64,000 bases of DNA from Rhodococcus rhodnii. GTDB taxonomy: Bacteria > Actinomycetota > Actinomycetes > Mycobacteriales > Pseudonocardiaceae. The stretch is taken from contig JOAA01000014.1 in the NCBI GenBank assembly GCA_000720375.1, positions 1 through 64,000 on the forward strand. Reading direction: 5' to 3'. How positions within the stretch are numbered: position 1 is the first letter of the stretch; each line of letters starts with the position of its first letter. The position numbers were made by a program, and so were the translations under genes. Positions 23,344 through 32,314 of the stretch are shown here, one piece after another. Under the pieces are notes generated by a model that worked only from the letters and a program-made list of their open reading frames with translations, ran no database searches and was not told the DNA's origin.

Positions 23344-25413
23344 ATGGCTGAGGTGATCTTCGACGCTGACGAGCGACTCTGGCTGCTGACTACGGCGACC
23401 ACGTCGTACGCGCTGCGGCTGGACGACTCCGACGTGCCCAAGCACGTGTACTGGGGCCCGGCGCTGACCATCGGGCAGGTCGCGTCGATCAAGGTCCCGG
23501 TGTTGTCGAAGATCAGCAGCGTCGACGGGATCACCGACGAAGAGCTCCTGGTCGAGGGCGGATCGCGATTCGACGCGCCGTCCCTGCAGGTGAAGTTCTC
23601 CGACGGGACCCGCGCCTTCGAGTGGAAGTACGTGGACCACACCGTCGACGACGGCCACCTGGCGATCCGCTTCACCGACCGGCACTATCCGCTGGAAGTG
23701 GTGCTGCACTACCGGATCGGCGCGGGCACCGACGTGATCGAACGCTGGACGACCCTGCGGCACACGGGTGCTGACGACCCGATCACGTTGCTGCGCACCG
23801 ACTCCGCCTCGTGGTTCTTGCCTTACCGCTCCGGCTACCAGGTCACCCACACGATCGGCGGCTGGGCGAGCGAGTTCCGGACGCAGGAAACCCCTGTGCC
23901 GTATGGCGAAACCGTGTTCACGAGCCGCCGCGGCACGTCCAGCCACCAGGCCAATCCGTTCCTGTTCGTTCACGCTGGCGACGAGGTGTGGAGCGGGGCG
24001 CTCGCGTGGAGCGGTTCATGGCGGATCACGTTGCGCCACACGGCCAACGGGCAGACCAGCTTCACCGGCGGCTTCGGGCACGAAGGCCTTTCGTGGCGGC
24101 TGAACCCGGGCGAAGAGTGGGAAACCCCTGTGTTCGCAGGGCTTTACAGCGCCGATGGGCTTGAGGCCGCGTCCCGGCGTTGGCATGCCTATGTTCGTAA
24201 CCACGTGTTGCCGCACGCCGACGAGACTCGGCCGGTCGTCTACAACTCCTGGGAAGCAACGGAGTTCGACGTCAACGTCACGAACCAGAAGAACCTCGCC
24301 GCGCGGGCGGCGGAGCTGGGCTGCGAACTGTTCGTGATGGACGACGGCTGGTTCGGCGGCCGCACGCACGACGCCGCCGGGCTCGGCGACTGGACCGTGA
24401 ACCTCTCCCGGTTCCCCGGCGGCCTGAATCCGCTGATCGCCGAGGTGCACCGGCTGGGCATGCGGTTCGGCCTGTGGGTGGAGCCGGAAATGGTCAACCC
24501 GGACAGCGAGCTGTACCGCCGGCACCCGGACTGGGTGATGCACATGCCCAACCGGACCCGTACCACCATGCGCAACCAGTTGGTGTTGAACTTCGCGCGG
24601 ACGGACGTTGCGGAGTGGGCGCACAAGTGGCTGGACCAGCTGGTGGGCCAGCACGAGATCGACTTCCTGAAGTGGGACATGAACCGCTCCTTCAGCGAAG
24701 CGGGCTGGCCGGCGGGAGCGGACCAAGACCGGCTGTGGCTCGACCACGTCAGGCACGTCTACGCGATCATCGACCGGTTGCGTGCCGACCACCCAGGCCT
24801 GCGAATCGAAGCCTGCTCTGGCGGCGGAGGCCGAATCGATCTCGGCATGCTTGCCCGAACAGACCAGGCGTGGATCTCCGACAACACGGACGCCTTGCAA
24901 CGCATTGACATTCAGCGCGGCTACAGCCTGATCTACCCGGCCCGCACCATGTCCGCGTGGGTGACCGACAGCCCCAACCCGTTCACCGGCCGCGCGGTCC
25001 CCTTGGCTTTCCGGTTCCACGTGGCCATGGCCGGAGTCCTCGGCATCGGCGGCAACTTGCTGAACTGGTCGTCGTCGGACCTCGCCGAGGCTCGGGAATT
25101 GTTGTCGCAGTACAAGGAAATCCGGCACGTCGTACAGCATGGCGTGCAGTACCAACTGTCCGCCGGACCGGTCACGGGCGTGCAGTACGTCCTCGGCAAG
25201 GAGGTCGTCGTGCTGTTGTGGCGGCCAACGGTGAACTTCGGCCTGCCGCAACTTCCAGTGCGCCTCAAGGCTTTGGACCCCGCCGCCCGGTACAGCACCG
25301 GCTCCGCCGAATACGACGGAGCCGTACTGCTGCACCACGGTTTCGAGCCTGCCCTGCCTGCCGGTGACTACGCCAGCGCGATGCTCCACTTCACCGAGGT
25401 CACGCCTTCCTGA
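23344..25413 (+). CDS. Cytoplasmic GH36 alpha-galactosidase
   Basis: A 689-residue enzyme without signal peptide. The N-terminal beta-supersandwich (1-~290) precedes the barrel with VYNSWEATEFDV, MDDGWFGGR, GLWVEPEMVNPDSE and the catalytic pair: nucleophile D445 in FLKWDMNRS and acid/base D513 in WISDNTDALQR. This is the classic RafA/AgaA-type GH36 layout and length. It should hydrolyse imported melibiose, raffinose or similar sugars to galactose, which GalK/GalE encoded at 40-42 kb can process. It is divergent from the ROK repressor. No dedicated sugar transporter lies next to it. Confidence 0.93.
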   Translation: MAEVIFDADERLWLLTTATTSYALRLDDSDVPKHVYWGPALTIGQVASIKVPVLSKISSVDGITDEELLVEGGSRFDAPSLQVKFSDGTRAFEWKYVDHTVDDGHLAIRFTDRHYPLEVVLHYRIGAGTDVIERWTTLRHTGADDPITLLRTDSASWFLPYRSGYQVTHTIGGWASEFRTQETPVPYGETVFTSRRGTSSHQANPFLFVHAGDEVWSGALAWSGSWRITLRHTANGQTSFTGGFGHEGLSWRLNPGEEWETPVFAGLYSADGLEAASRRWHAYVRNHVLPHADETRPVVYNSWEATEFDVNVTNQKNLAARAAELGCELFVMDDGWFGGRTHDAAGLGDWTVNLSRFPGGLNPLIAEVHRLGMRFGLWVEPEMVNPDSELYRRHPDWVMHMPNRTRTTMRNQLVLNFARTDVAEWAHKWLDQLVGQHEIDFLKWDMNRSFSEAGWPAGADQDRLWLDHVRHVYAIIDRLRADHPGLRIEACSGGGGRIDLGMLARTDQAWISDNTDALQRIDIQRGYSLIYPARTMSAWVTDSPNPFTGRAVPLAFRFHVAMAGVLGIGGNLLNWSSSDLAEARELLSQYKEIRHVVQHGVQYQLSAGPVTGVQYVLGKEVVVLLWRPTVNFGLPQLPVRLKALDPAARYSTGSAEYDGAVLLHHGFEPALPAGDYASAMLHFTEVTPS

Positions 25414-25417
25414 TCGT

Positions 25418-25445
25418 GATGGCCGAGTACTCACGCCCGGCCATC
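25418..25445. terminator. Bidirectional hairpin terminator between GH36 and the DUF2075 gene
   Basis: Inverted arms GATGGCCG (25418-25425) and CGGCCATC (25438-25445) with a 12-nt loop fill the 30-bp gap between convergent stop codons. It is a probable transcription terminator for one or both genes. Confidence 0.6.
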
Positions 25446-27465
25446 AACTTGCCATCTTCGCCAGAAAATCGTTCGTCTCGGGGTCGTTCGAGTACAAGCA
25501 GACACCTTGCATGCCACGGGTGAGCAGGACCTTGTACGTGTTCTTGATCAGCTGCTCGAAAACGTCCCTCGGTGCGCCGTTCACCGCCTTGTCCTTGGAT
25601 TTGCCGGGCTGGCCCATCCAGCGGCCAGCGCGGATCACCAAGTCCTCGCCGAAAATGACTCCCGCCCAGTCGTATTCGAAGCCCTGAGCGGTGTACACGC
25701 AGCCGACCTGGCCGAAGCCGCGTGGATCGGTGGCCCAGAGGGATGCTGGAGGTACGTCGTCCGGCGGCCTTTCACCCGGTTTTGTGTTCCATGGGCGGCG
25801 CCAGCCATGGATGTCGATGTCATTGACGAGATACGACGGACCGTCCGCTTGTCTGGCTGGTTCAGTCCAGTCCCAGCAGAACCCGGCCGCGATCCGTGCT
25901 GTGCCTTCGAACGTTTTCGCGTGGCGACGCAGCCAGGCTTCCAGAGCATGTGGTGTGGGAGCGAAGGCCACGGAATATTCCTCGTCGGTGTTCCTGGTCA
26001 AGTCAGACCAGGTGACGGGTGCCTCGTCGGACAAACCCAGCAGTCTTCGGACCCACTCGTCATAGCGTGGCGATCCACCGCACCTGAACTGGCCCTCGAG
26101 GTCCACTTCGATGACCTCGCAGCCCTTGCGGTGCGCGATGTCCACGACGTGCCGGGGAGTGCCGATCTCACCGGGCCTGATCACCTGGTGGTCATCCAGC
26201 AGGAACACGGGTACCTTCGCCGCGTTGATCAGTTCCGCGATCTGGTCCCGTGCCTTTGCCCTTGCGCCGGGACTGATGTTCTCCGGGATCCCGCGAATTC
26301 GGTGTGCCTCGTCGCAGATCAGCACATCGAGAGCGTTGGTGGGCGTGGACTTGTACTCGTTGAAATAGGTGAATATGCGGTCGAGCCGGTCGTCGCCGGC
26401 GCCGTCCTGGTTGATCACCGCGCGCAGCGTTTCGGTGAAGGCTTTCGAGCCCGTCGCGTGCAGGGCTTTCTTGTTCTGGCGGGCAAGAGCCGCGAGCAGC
26501 GTCATCGCGATCGCACTCTTGCCCGAACCGGGACCACCTCGGACGACCACGACCTTCTTCGAAGGTTCCGGCTTTGCCTCGGCTGTCTCCTCGATCGCCG
26601 AGCAAATGAGTTTGAATGCCACTTCCTGGTCGTCAAGCAGGACGAAACTGTCGCGATCGGCGAGTGCCGCCGCTGCGGTCGTGAGCAGATTCCGTGCCGG
26701 AGAAGGCCTGAAGGAATAGAGGTTGGCTGCTGCCTGCTGGGCCAAGCCTTCCGTACCCGGATCGGTGTCCAACAACTCCTGCAAGTCCGCGATGAAGTCG
26801 TTCACCTGGTCAGCGGTGTACAGCTGCCCGAAGTCGTCGTAGTCGAAATGGTCCAGGTCCCATTTGGCGTCTCGCTGGGCGTTGTGCAGGTACGCCATTC
26901 CCTTGACTTGGTCTGGTGTCCTGGTCAAGTCGGGAAAGAAGTCGAGCATGTGCCTGCAGTACCGCCGAACCTGTTCCGCTGGATGCAGCTTTGGCTGGCT
27001 GTCGTTGTCGGCGAACTGCACCAACTGGTTGCCGGTCAGCCGCGGTTCCTCCCACTGCTTGAGTTCCACGACGACGTAGGAAGACTTGCCGGTGGCCGGA
27101 TGGGTACCGCAGATCACGGCGTCAATGCGGTAGGGGCTGTAGGGCAGCCGGAATTCCAGGGCAACCTGGGCGTGCTGCAGGCCTGCGGCGACGAGGACGT
27201 CGAAGAGTGCTGGGAGACTGTTCTTCCAGGACACATACTCCCCGGGGCTGACCGAACTCCCGATCATTCTGGCGAGCTCCACTGCCAAGCTGCCGTCTGC
27301 GGCTTTCTTGCGTAACGCGCTCACGGTGTCGTGGACGCCCTGCACTCGTTCCTCCCCGTCCGAGCCACGGACTACCAGTTTTCGCTCGGTGCCGATTCCG
27401 CTTGGTGAGCAACGACACTCTATCGGGTTAACTCGTTCGCATGAACCGGGGTAGGTCTGGGGCAT
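25444..27465 (-). CDS. DUF2075 (Schlafen-like/helicase-type) P-loop ATPase
   Basis: About 673 residues. The N-terminal region (~80-190) looks like a PD-(D/E)XK nuclease fold: YRIDAVICG, then SYVVVELKQW (D...ExK). A superfamily-1-like ATPase follows: Walker A VVVRGGPGSGKSAIA, Walker B VLICDEAHRIRG, VFLLDDHQVIRP, EGQFRCGG, and C-terminal VYTAQGFEYDWAG and VLLTRGMQGV. That is the DUF2075 order. Such nuclease-helicase proteins occur in phage-defence islands. The start at 27465 (ATG with GGGG upstream) is provisional; the conserved part begins ~45 residues later. It is divergent from an EVE-like nuclease gene 79 bp away, and the pair sits inside a galactoside-utilisation locus. Confidence 0.8.
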   Translation of the reverse strand: MPQTYPGSCERVNPIECRCSPSGIGTERKLVVRGSDGEERVQGVHDTVSALRKKAADGSLAVELARMIGSSVSPGEYVSWKNSLPALFDVLVAAGLQHAQVALEFRLPYSPYRIDAVICGTHPATGKSSYVVVELKQWEEPRLTGNQLVQFADNDSQPKLHPAEQVRRYCRHMLDFFPDLTRTPDQVKGMAYLHNAQRDAKWDLDHFDYDDFGQLYTADQVNDFIADLQELLDTDPGTEGLAQQAAANLYSFRPSPARNLLTTAAAALADRDSFVLLDDQEVAFKLICSAIEETAEAKPEPSKKVVVVRGGPGSGKSAIAMTLLAALARQNKKALHATGSKAFTETLRAVINQDGAGDDRLDRIFTYFNEYKSTPTNALDVLICDEAHRIRGIPENISPGARAKARDQIAELINAAKVPVFLLDDHQVIRPGEIGTPRHVVDIAHRKGCEVIEVDLEGQFRCGGSPRYDEWVRRLLGLSDEAPVTWSDLTRNTDEEYSVAFAPTPHALEAWLRRHAKTFEGTARIAAGFCWDWTEPARQADGPSYLVNDIDIHGWRRPWNTKPGERPPDDVPPASLWATDPRGFGQVGCVYTAQGFEYDWAGVIFGEDLVIRAGRWMGQPGKSKDKAVNGAPRDVFEQLIKNTYKVLLTRGMQGVCLYSNDPETNDFLAKMAS

Positions 27466-27544
27466 CGTTACCCCGACGAGCTGGCGGGCGGAAGTGCGAA
27501 TCGGTAAAACACGATTCGGGAAGACGTGATTCGGGACGGGGAAT

Positions 27545-28582
27545 ATGGCGAAGGTTGTGATCCAGCCGTCGTACGGCACGGCCGAGGCAAGGGGGAACTG
27601 GAAGAAGACGCTGGACCAAACCGTCGACTTCCGTTCTGGCTCACGCAGCGCTGCGCTGACAGCGGAACAACGTGCTGCACTTGATGCTTGTCATCCGGGT
27701 GGCCAAGCGAGGTTCTGGGGTACGCAACCGCACCTCGACGCTCATATGTCCAAGGTGACCACCGGAGACATCGTGCTGTTCACCGGCGCGAAAATCGTCC
27801 GCGGGGTGGGCGAGATCGGGGTGAGTTTCCGTAACTCGGCCTTCGCGGACTCCCTGTGGTCGCCAGATGTGGACAAGGGGAGCTACCACAACGTCTACAG
27901 CTTACTTGACCTTGAGCGAACCTCGATTCCCTACGAGGAGATTTGGGAACTCCCTGGCTTCAAGGTGAATGACAATTTCATGGGCCTGCGCGTATTGGAT
28001 GAGGAGAAGAGTGCGACTGTCATTGAAGGACTGGGAGTCGAGTCCATGACGGCTTGGCGCGCGGCAGTCGATCAAGAGCGTCAACTCAGCGCCGCGCTCA
28101 GCCGCGGATCGGAGGTCGTGCCTCCGGAAGCGGTGCACACCACGACGACCACCTACGAACGGGCAGCTGGCACTCTGACCGTCAACAGGGCGGAAGCCTT
28201 GCTGGTGAAGGCGTTCCGCGAAACCCTGGCGAAGGACATCCAAGTCGGTCGAGTGCGGATGCCTGTCGGAGTTACAGACCTTCATGTCGTCGGCCCCGAT
28301 GGGGTCGAGATTGTCGAAGCCAAGAGCGATTCGTCGCACAATTACGTGCGTCAGGCTCTCGGGCAGCTTCTTGACTATGTCGTGCACAGTCCAGAGCCCG
28401 CTACGCGGTTGACGGCGCTCTTTCCCGGTAAGCCTGCCGACAGCGATATCGCACTGTTGCACCGATACGGAATCGACTGCGTTTACGCCGGCGACACGAC
28501 CTTTGATCGCGTCGAAGCGCCAACTGCCAGCCGTCAGCACATGAAGCAGGTGTGGGGAAACGGTGAAGCGTCAACCGCGTAG
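27545..28582 (+). CDS. Predicted EVE/PUA-like domain fused to a PD-(D/E)XK nuclease
   Basis: A 345-residue protein. The N-terminal ~150 residues show an EVE/PUA-like pattern (ARFWGTQPHLDAHMSKVTTG, DIVLFTGAKIVRGVGEIGVS), as in modified-base-reading domains. The C-terminal ~130 residues contain VGVTDLHVVGPDGVEIVEAKSD followed by QALGQLLDYVVHS, the D...E-x-K plus Q arrangement of a restriction-type nuclease similar to DUF91/NucS-like folds. The domain calls are from visible motifs, not a search. ATG with GGGGA upstream. It is divergent from the DUF2075 ATPase and separated from the convergent GH42 stop codon by only 3 bp. A role in restriction of modified or foreign DNA is inference. Confidence 0.6.
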   Translation: MAKVVIQPSYGTAEARGNWKKTLDQTVDFRSGSRSAALTAEQRAALDACHPGGQARFWGTQPHLDAHMSKVTTGDIVLFTGAKIVRGVGEIGVSFRNSAFADSLWSPDVDKGSYHNVYSLLDLERTSIPYEEIWELPGFKVNDNFMGLRVLDEEKSATVIEGLGVESMTAWRAAVDQERQLSAALSRGSEVVPPEAVHTTTTTYERAAGTLTVNRAEALLVKAFRETLAKDIQVGRVRMPVGVTDLHVVGPDGVEIVEAKSDSSHNYVRQALGQLLDYVVHSPEPATRLTALFPGKPADSDIALLHRYGIDCVYAGDTTFDRVEAPTASRQHMKQVWGNGEASTA

Positions 28583-28585
28583 TCG

Positions 28586-30460
28586 CTATTTCGGCTTGTG
28601 CCTGATCTCGACCTCGTTGGTGGTGTGGTTCAGCAGGATCACGAAGTCACCACGGCGCGCGGCCTGAACGCCGTCAGGCAGTCCACTGAGGACCGGTGTG
28701 ACGGCCGCGCCCGCGGTGACCTCGTTCATCAAGGTTCGCATGGCTTCTTCGTCCAGGCGTGTGCCGAGATACCAGGCGACACCGCTGCCGAACTCGTTGC
28801 GGGTCAACGCCGGACCGAAGTCGAAGCTGCCCTTGACCGCCGCGGTTTCCGGTTCGATCTCTTCCGACCACAGGGTTCCGGTCGCCGGGCTGCCGAGGAT
28901 CTCGACCGTGATCTCGTCTTGCAGCGGCCGGAATTCGGGGATCTTGATGCCGAGCATCTCACGGAACGGTGCTGGGTAGCCGCCGAGGTAGACGCGGTCG
29001 TTGCCGTCGACGATGCCCGAGAAGAAGGACATCAACAGGTGCCCGCCGGTGCGGACGTAGTTGTTGAGGTTCGCCGCGTCCTTGACCAGGTACAGGTTCG
29101 GGACCACGACGAGTTTGTACTTGCTCAGGTCAGCGTTCGGATGCACGACGTCGCAGCCGATGTTGGCTTCGAACAAAGGCTTGTAGTGGCTGAGTAGGGC
29201 GCCTGTCTGTGTCAACACAGTGGACGGATGGGAGTCCAGTTCAAGCGCCCACCAGCTGTCCCAGTCCAGGATCAACGCGACCTCGTTGGTCGGCTGCGTG
29301 CCGAGGATCTCCGAGTATTGCTGGAGTTCCGCGCCCAGGGCGGACACTTCGCGGAACGTCCGGCTGTCCGGTCCGGCGTGCGGAACCATGGCGGAGTGGA
29401 ACTTCTCCGCGCCGCCTTGCGACTGACGCCATTGGAAGTACAGGACCGCGTCCGCGCCATGCGCGATCGCCTGCCAGCTCCACAGCCTCATCTGACCGGG
29501 AGCTTTGACCGCGTTGCGCTCGCGCCAGTTCACCGCGCTCGGCGCTTGTTCCATCAGCATCCATGGCTGGCCGTTGCGCGTTGACCGGATCACGTCGTAG
29601 CTCAGGCCCGCCAGGATATGGGCCTTCTTGTCGAATGGGTCCGGGTAGGAGTCGTAGCTGACGACGTCGACTTCTTTGCCCCAGGCGTGCAGATCCAGGG
29701 TCTTGGCCAGTGGCACGTGGTTCGTCGTGACCGGGGCGTCCGAGTGGCGGCGGATGACTTCCTTTTCCCGCTTGAAGCACTCCAGCAGGGCGTCCGAGGA
29801 GAACCGGGCGAAGTCCAGTTGCTGCGTGGGATTCGCGAACGTCGGCGCGGTGCGGGGTGGCAGGATCTCCTCGAAGCTGTCGTAGCGCTGGGACCAGAAC
29901 TTGGTCGACCAGGCCTCGTTGAGGGTTTTGATGTCCTGGTAACGGTTTTCCAGCCAGCCACGGAAATCTTCCGCCGACACGTCGCAGTAGCAGGCGCGGG
30001 TGTGGCAGCCGTATTCGTTGTTGATGTGCCATAAGGCAAGCGCTGGATGGTCGTGGTACCGGCTGGCCACCTGGTCCACGAGCCTTGCCGCGTGATCACG
30101 GTAGATCGGGCTGGACGGGCAGTAGGCCTGCCGCGCTCCGGGCCACAGCCTTGTGCCGTCTGCCTTCTGCGGCAACGTTTCCGGGTGCAGCTTGGCCAGC
30201 CAGGGCGGGGGAGAGGCCGTCATCGTGGCGAGGCAGGCCGCGACGTCCGCTTCGGCGAGGTTGTCCATCACTCGGTCGAACCAGCCGAAGTCGAACTCGT
30301 TCGGCCGCGGCTCCACCTCGGCCCACGAGAAGATGCCAACGCTCACCATCGACACGCCCGCCTGGCGCATCAACCGGATGTCCTCGGCCCACACGTCTTC
30401 GGGCCACTGCTCGGGGTTGTAGTCCCCGCCGAAGGCGAATCTGTCCAGCGGCCAGCGCAT
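28586..30460 (-). CDS. GH42 beta-galactosidase
   Basis: A 624-residue cytoplasmic enzyme. GH42 hallmarks are GGDYNPEQWPEDVW at the start, VSVGIFSWAEVEP, the acid/base region ALWHINNEYGCH (Glu of NE), the nucleophile region WMLMEQAPSAVNW (Glu), a trimerisation domain (~390-590) and a short C-terminal beta domain. It splits beta-1,3/1,4/1,6-galactosides to galactose. ATG 30460 is chosen because AAGGAG precedes it by six bases; the longer frame crosses a perfect palindrome likely to be an operator. It belongs functionally with the galactosidases at 18-25 kb but is separated from them by the DUF2075/nuclease pair. Confidence 0.93.
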   Translation of the reverse strand: MRWPLDRFAFGGDYNPEQWPEDVWAEDIRLMRQAGVSMVSVGIFSWAEVEPRPNEFDFGWFDRVMDNLAEADVAACLATMTASPPPWLAKLHPETLPQKADGTRLWPGARQAYCPSSPIYRDHAARLVDQVASRYHDHPALALWHINNEYGCHTRACYCDVSAEDFRGWLENRYQDIKTLNEAWSTKFWSQRYDSFEEILPPRTAPTFANPTQQLDFARFSSDALLECFKREKEVIRRHSDAPVTTNHVPLAKTLDLHAWGKEVDVVSYDSYPDPFDKKAHILAGLSYDVIRSTRNGQPWMLMEQAPSAVNWRERNAVKAPGQMRLWSWQAIAHGADAVLYFQWRQSQGGAEKFHSAMVPHAGPDSRTFREVSALGAELQQYSEILGTQPTNEVALILDWDSWWALELDSHPSTVLTQTGALLSHYKPLFEANIGCDVVHPNADLSKYKLVVVPNLYLVKDAANLNNYVRTGGHLLMSFFSGIVDGNDRVYLGGYPAPFREMLGIKIPEFRPLQDEITVEILGSPATGTLWSEEIEPETAAVKGSFDFGPALTRNEFGSGVAWYLGTRLDEEAMRTLMNEVTAGAAVTPVLSGLPDGVQAARRGDFVILLNHTTNEVEIRHKPK

Positions 30461-30472
30461 GTATCTCCTTAG

Positions 30473-30486
30473 GTAGGACGTCCTAC
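30473..30486. promoter_or_regulatory. Perfect 14-bp palindrome upstream of GH42
   Basis: GTAGGACGTCCTAC, 12 bp upstream of the GH42 start codon and overlapping the expected 5' end of its mRNA. A perfect even palindrome at this place is a likely repressor operator; the cognate regulator is not adjacent. The rest of the 172-bp divergent gap up to the DUF4192 gene shows no other clear element. Confidence 0.55.
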
Positions 30487-30632
30487 ATCCATCCGGCGGC
30501 AGGATACACCAGATCCCCCGCCCAGCCACTCAAGCAAGATCAACAACCCCCACTTGTCCACAACAGCCAGTTGTCCACAGCGCCCAACCCCGCCCTCTGC
30601 CCGAAAACCCACCCCACCGGCACAGTGAAAAC

Positions 30633-31670
30633 ATGCCAACACAACACCGCCCCCGAATAGCAATCCGCGACACCGGCGAACTGATCGCCGCCGTCCCCTA
30701 TCTCCTCGGCTTCCGGCCAACCGAATCCGTGGTCATCTGTGTGTACGCGGGCGCGACCCGTGCCCAGCTCAGACTGTGTCTTCGCACCGACATACCGACA
30801 CCCGACCTCTACTACACACTGGCCGAACAACTCAAGGACCCCGTCCTGCGCGCCAATTCCTGTGGCGTGTCAGTGATAATCGTCTGCGACGGCGAAGTGA
30901 GACCGCCGGACTCCTTGCCACACAAGAAACTAGTCGACGCGATCGGCACTGTCTTCGCGTCGTCCGGTGTGCTCCTGCACCACGCGTTCTGGGTGCCCGC
31001 GATCGAGAAGAACCTCACGTGGTGGTGCTACACGGATCTCGAGTGCAACGGACTCGTTCCCGATCCGACCTCGTGCACGCTCGCGGCCACGGCAGCCGCC
31101 ATGGGAGCGGTGACGTATGACAGCAAAGAAGATCTCCGAGCCACCCTCGAGCCGGCCGATCGTTCTCCGCTCGCGCAGCGGACCGAACGCATCGAGGCCG
31201 CGTTGAACCTGAACCAGGACGAAGCCCACGCCAGGCAACTCCTCGAAGACCTGATCAAAGAAGCACGGGAGGGAACATGGACACTCAGCGAGGAACGACT
31301 CGTCGACTTGGCCGTAGCACTCAGCAATGTCCGCGTCCGCGACGGATGCCTACGCCCCGAGGTCACCAGCATCGGCCACCCCATCGAACAAGTCTGGACC
31401 GAGCTGGTCCGGGCGTTGCCGACGCCCTATCGCGCGGAACCAGCCTGTCTCCTTGCCCTGACAGCGTTTCTCCGCGGCGACGGTGTCCTGGCCGGCGTCG
31501 CGATCGACGTCGCGCTGCAGGCCAATCCCGAGCACACATTCGCCAACTTGATGCGCACCTCAATGGACTTCGGCCTCCCGCCCGACGCGGTGGCAAGCGC
31601 CATCGCCGGTTCCTTCCTCGCCCCAACACCTCCCGCGCCACCCCGCCCATGTGCTGTCCCCACCGAATAA
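30633..31670 (+). CDS. DUF4192 domain-containing protein
   Basis: A 345-residue protein with the DUF4192 opening IRDTGELIAAVPYLLGFRPTESVVICVY, an acidic middle and a C-terminal part with YRAEPACLLALTAFLRGDGVLAGVAIDVAL. DUF4192 proteins are widespread in actinobacteria and of unknown function. Soluble, no signal peptide. Divergent from GH42, with no obvious operon partner. Confidence 0.85.
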   Translation: MPTQHRPRIAIRDTGELIAAVPYLLGFRPTESVVICVYAGATRAQLRLCLRTDIPTPDLYYTLAEQLKDPVLRANSCGVSVIIVCDGEVRPPDSLPHKKLVDAIGTVFASSGVLLHHAFWVPAIEKNLTWWCYTDLECNGLVPDPTSCTLAATAAAMGAVTYDSKEDLRATLEPADRSPLAQRTERIEAALNLNQDEAHARQLLEDLIKEAREGTWTLSEERLVDLAVALSNVRVRDGCLRPEVTSIGHPIEQVWTELVRALPTPYRAEPACLLALTAFLRGDGVLAGVAIDVALQANPEHTFANLMRTSMDFGLPPDAVASAIAGSFLAPTPPAPPRPCAVPTE

Positions 31671-31823
31671 CCGCTCAACGCACGCATTGTCCCTGCCAAA
31701 TACACACCCAACACGCGCGCGGTCACTTCCGAATGCCCGATCGCAGATCGAATCCTGGCTCGTGCCGGATCGCTGTTCCATTCCAGGTCACCGGTGCTCC
31801 GCCGAGGGTTAGGCTCCTCGGTC

Positions 31824-32204
31824 ATGGCTGTGCTGCAGTGGATCGCAGTGGCTCTCTGCGTGGTGCAAGGTTCTTACATGCTGATCGATGGCATACGGGC
31901 CCTCACCACCGGGAGTTACATCACGCCTAGCTCCGGCGACCACGCAGGCCAACTCGGCCCATGGGCCCGAATCGTCGAACGAGCAGGCATCGCCCCCGAA
32001 TCCGCCGCCATGAAGTGGACCTTCGTAATCCTCGGACTGGCATGGCTCACCGTGGCCGTTGGCCTAGGCCTCGCAACCACCTGGTCATGGATCGTCGCGC
32101 TCGTGGTGGCGATCGCAAGCCTGTGGTATCTGATCCCCGGCACCGTGATCAGCGTGATCGTCCTGGTCCTGCTTGTGGTCACGCCGTTGCGATCCATCGG
32201 CTGA
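31824..32204 (+). CDS. Small four-helix membrane protein
   Basis: A 126-residue hydrophobic protein with four TM helices (~2-22, ~55-75, ~78-96, ~98-120), including WIAVALCVVQGSYMLIDGI and the conserved PWARIVERAGIAPESAAMKW loop. It resembles conserved actinobacterial membrane proteins of unknown function. ATG 31824 is preferred to an upstream start because the first TM helix begins there. Confidence 0.65.
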   Translation: MAVLQWIAVALCVVQGSYMLIDGIRALTTGSYITPSSGDHAGQLGPWARIVERAGIAPESAAMKWTFVILGLAWLTVAVGLGLATTWSWIVALVVAIASLWYLIPGTVISVIVLVLLVVTPLRSIG

Positions 32205-32314
32205 CCCTGACTCACATTTCATCCGTCGCCATTGGCCCGAAGCTCACCGTACGAGCCCAGCCAGGCGCTTCAACGATTGGCTCGATCCCATGCTGCTCCA
32301 CTGTGTCTTGACCG

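Noticed and set aside
25507..27315. 602-codon plus-strand frame opposite the DUF2075 gene
   Set aside because: Shadow frame: the minus strand has Walker A/B and DUF2075 motifs, the plus frame has none.
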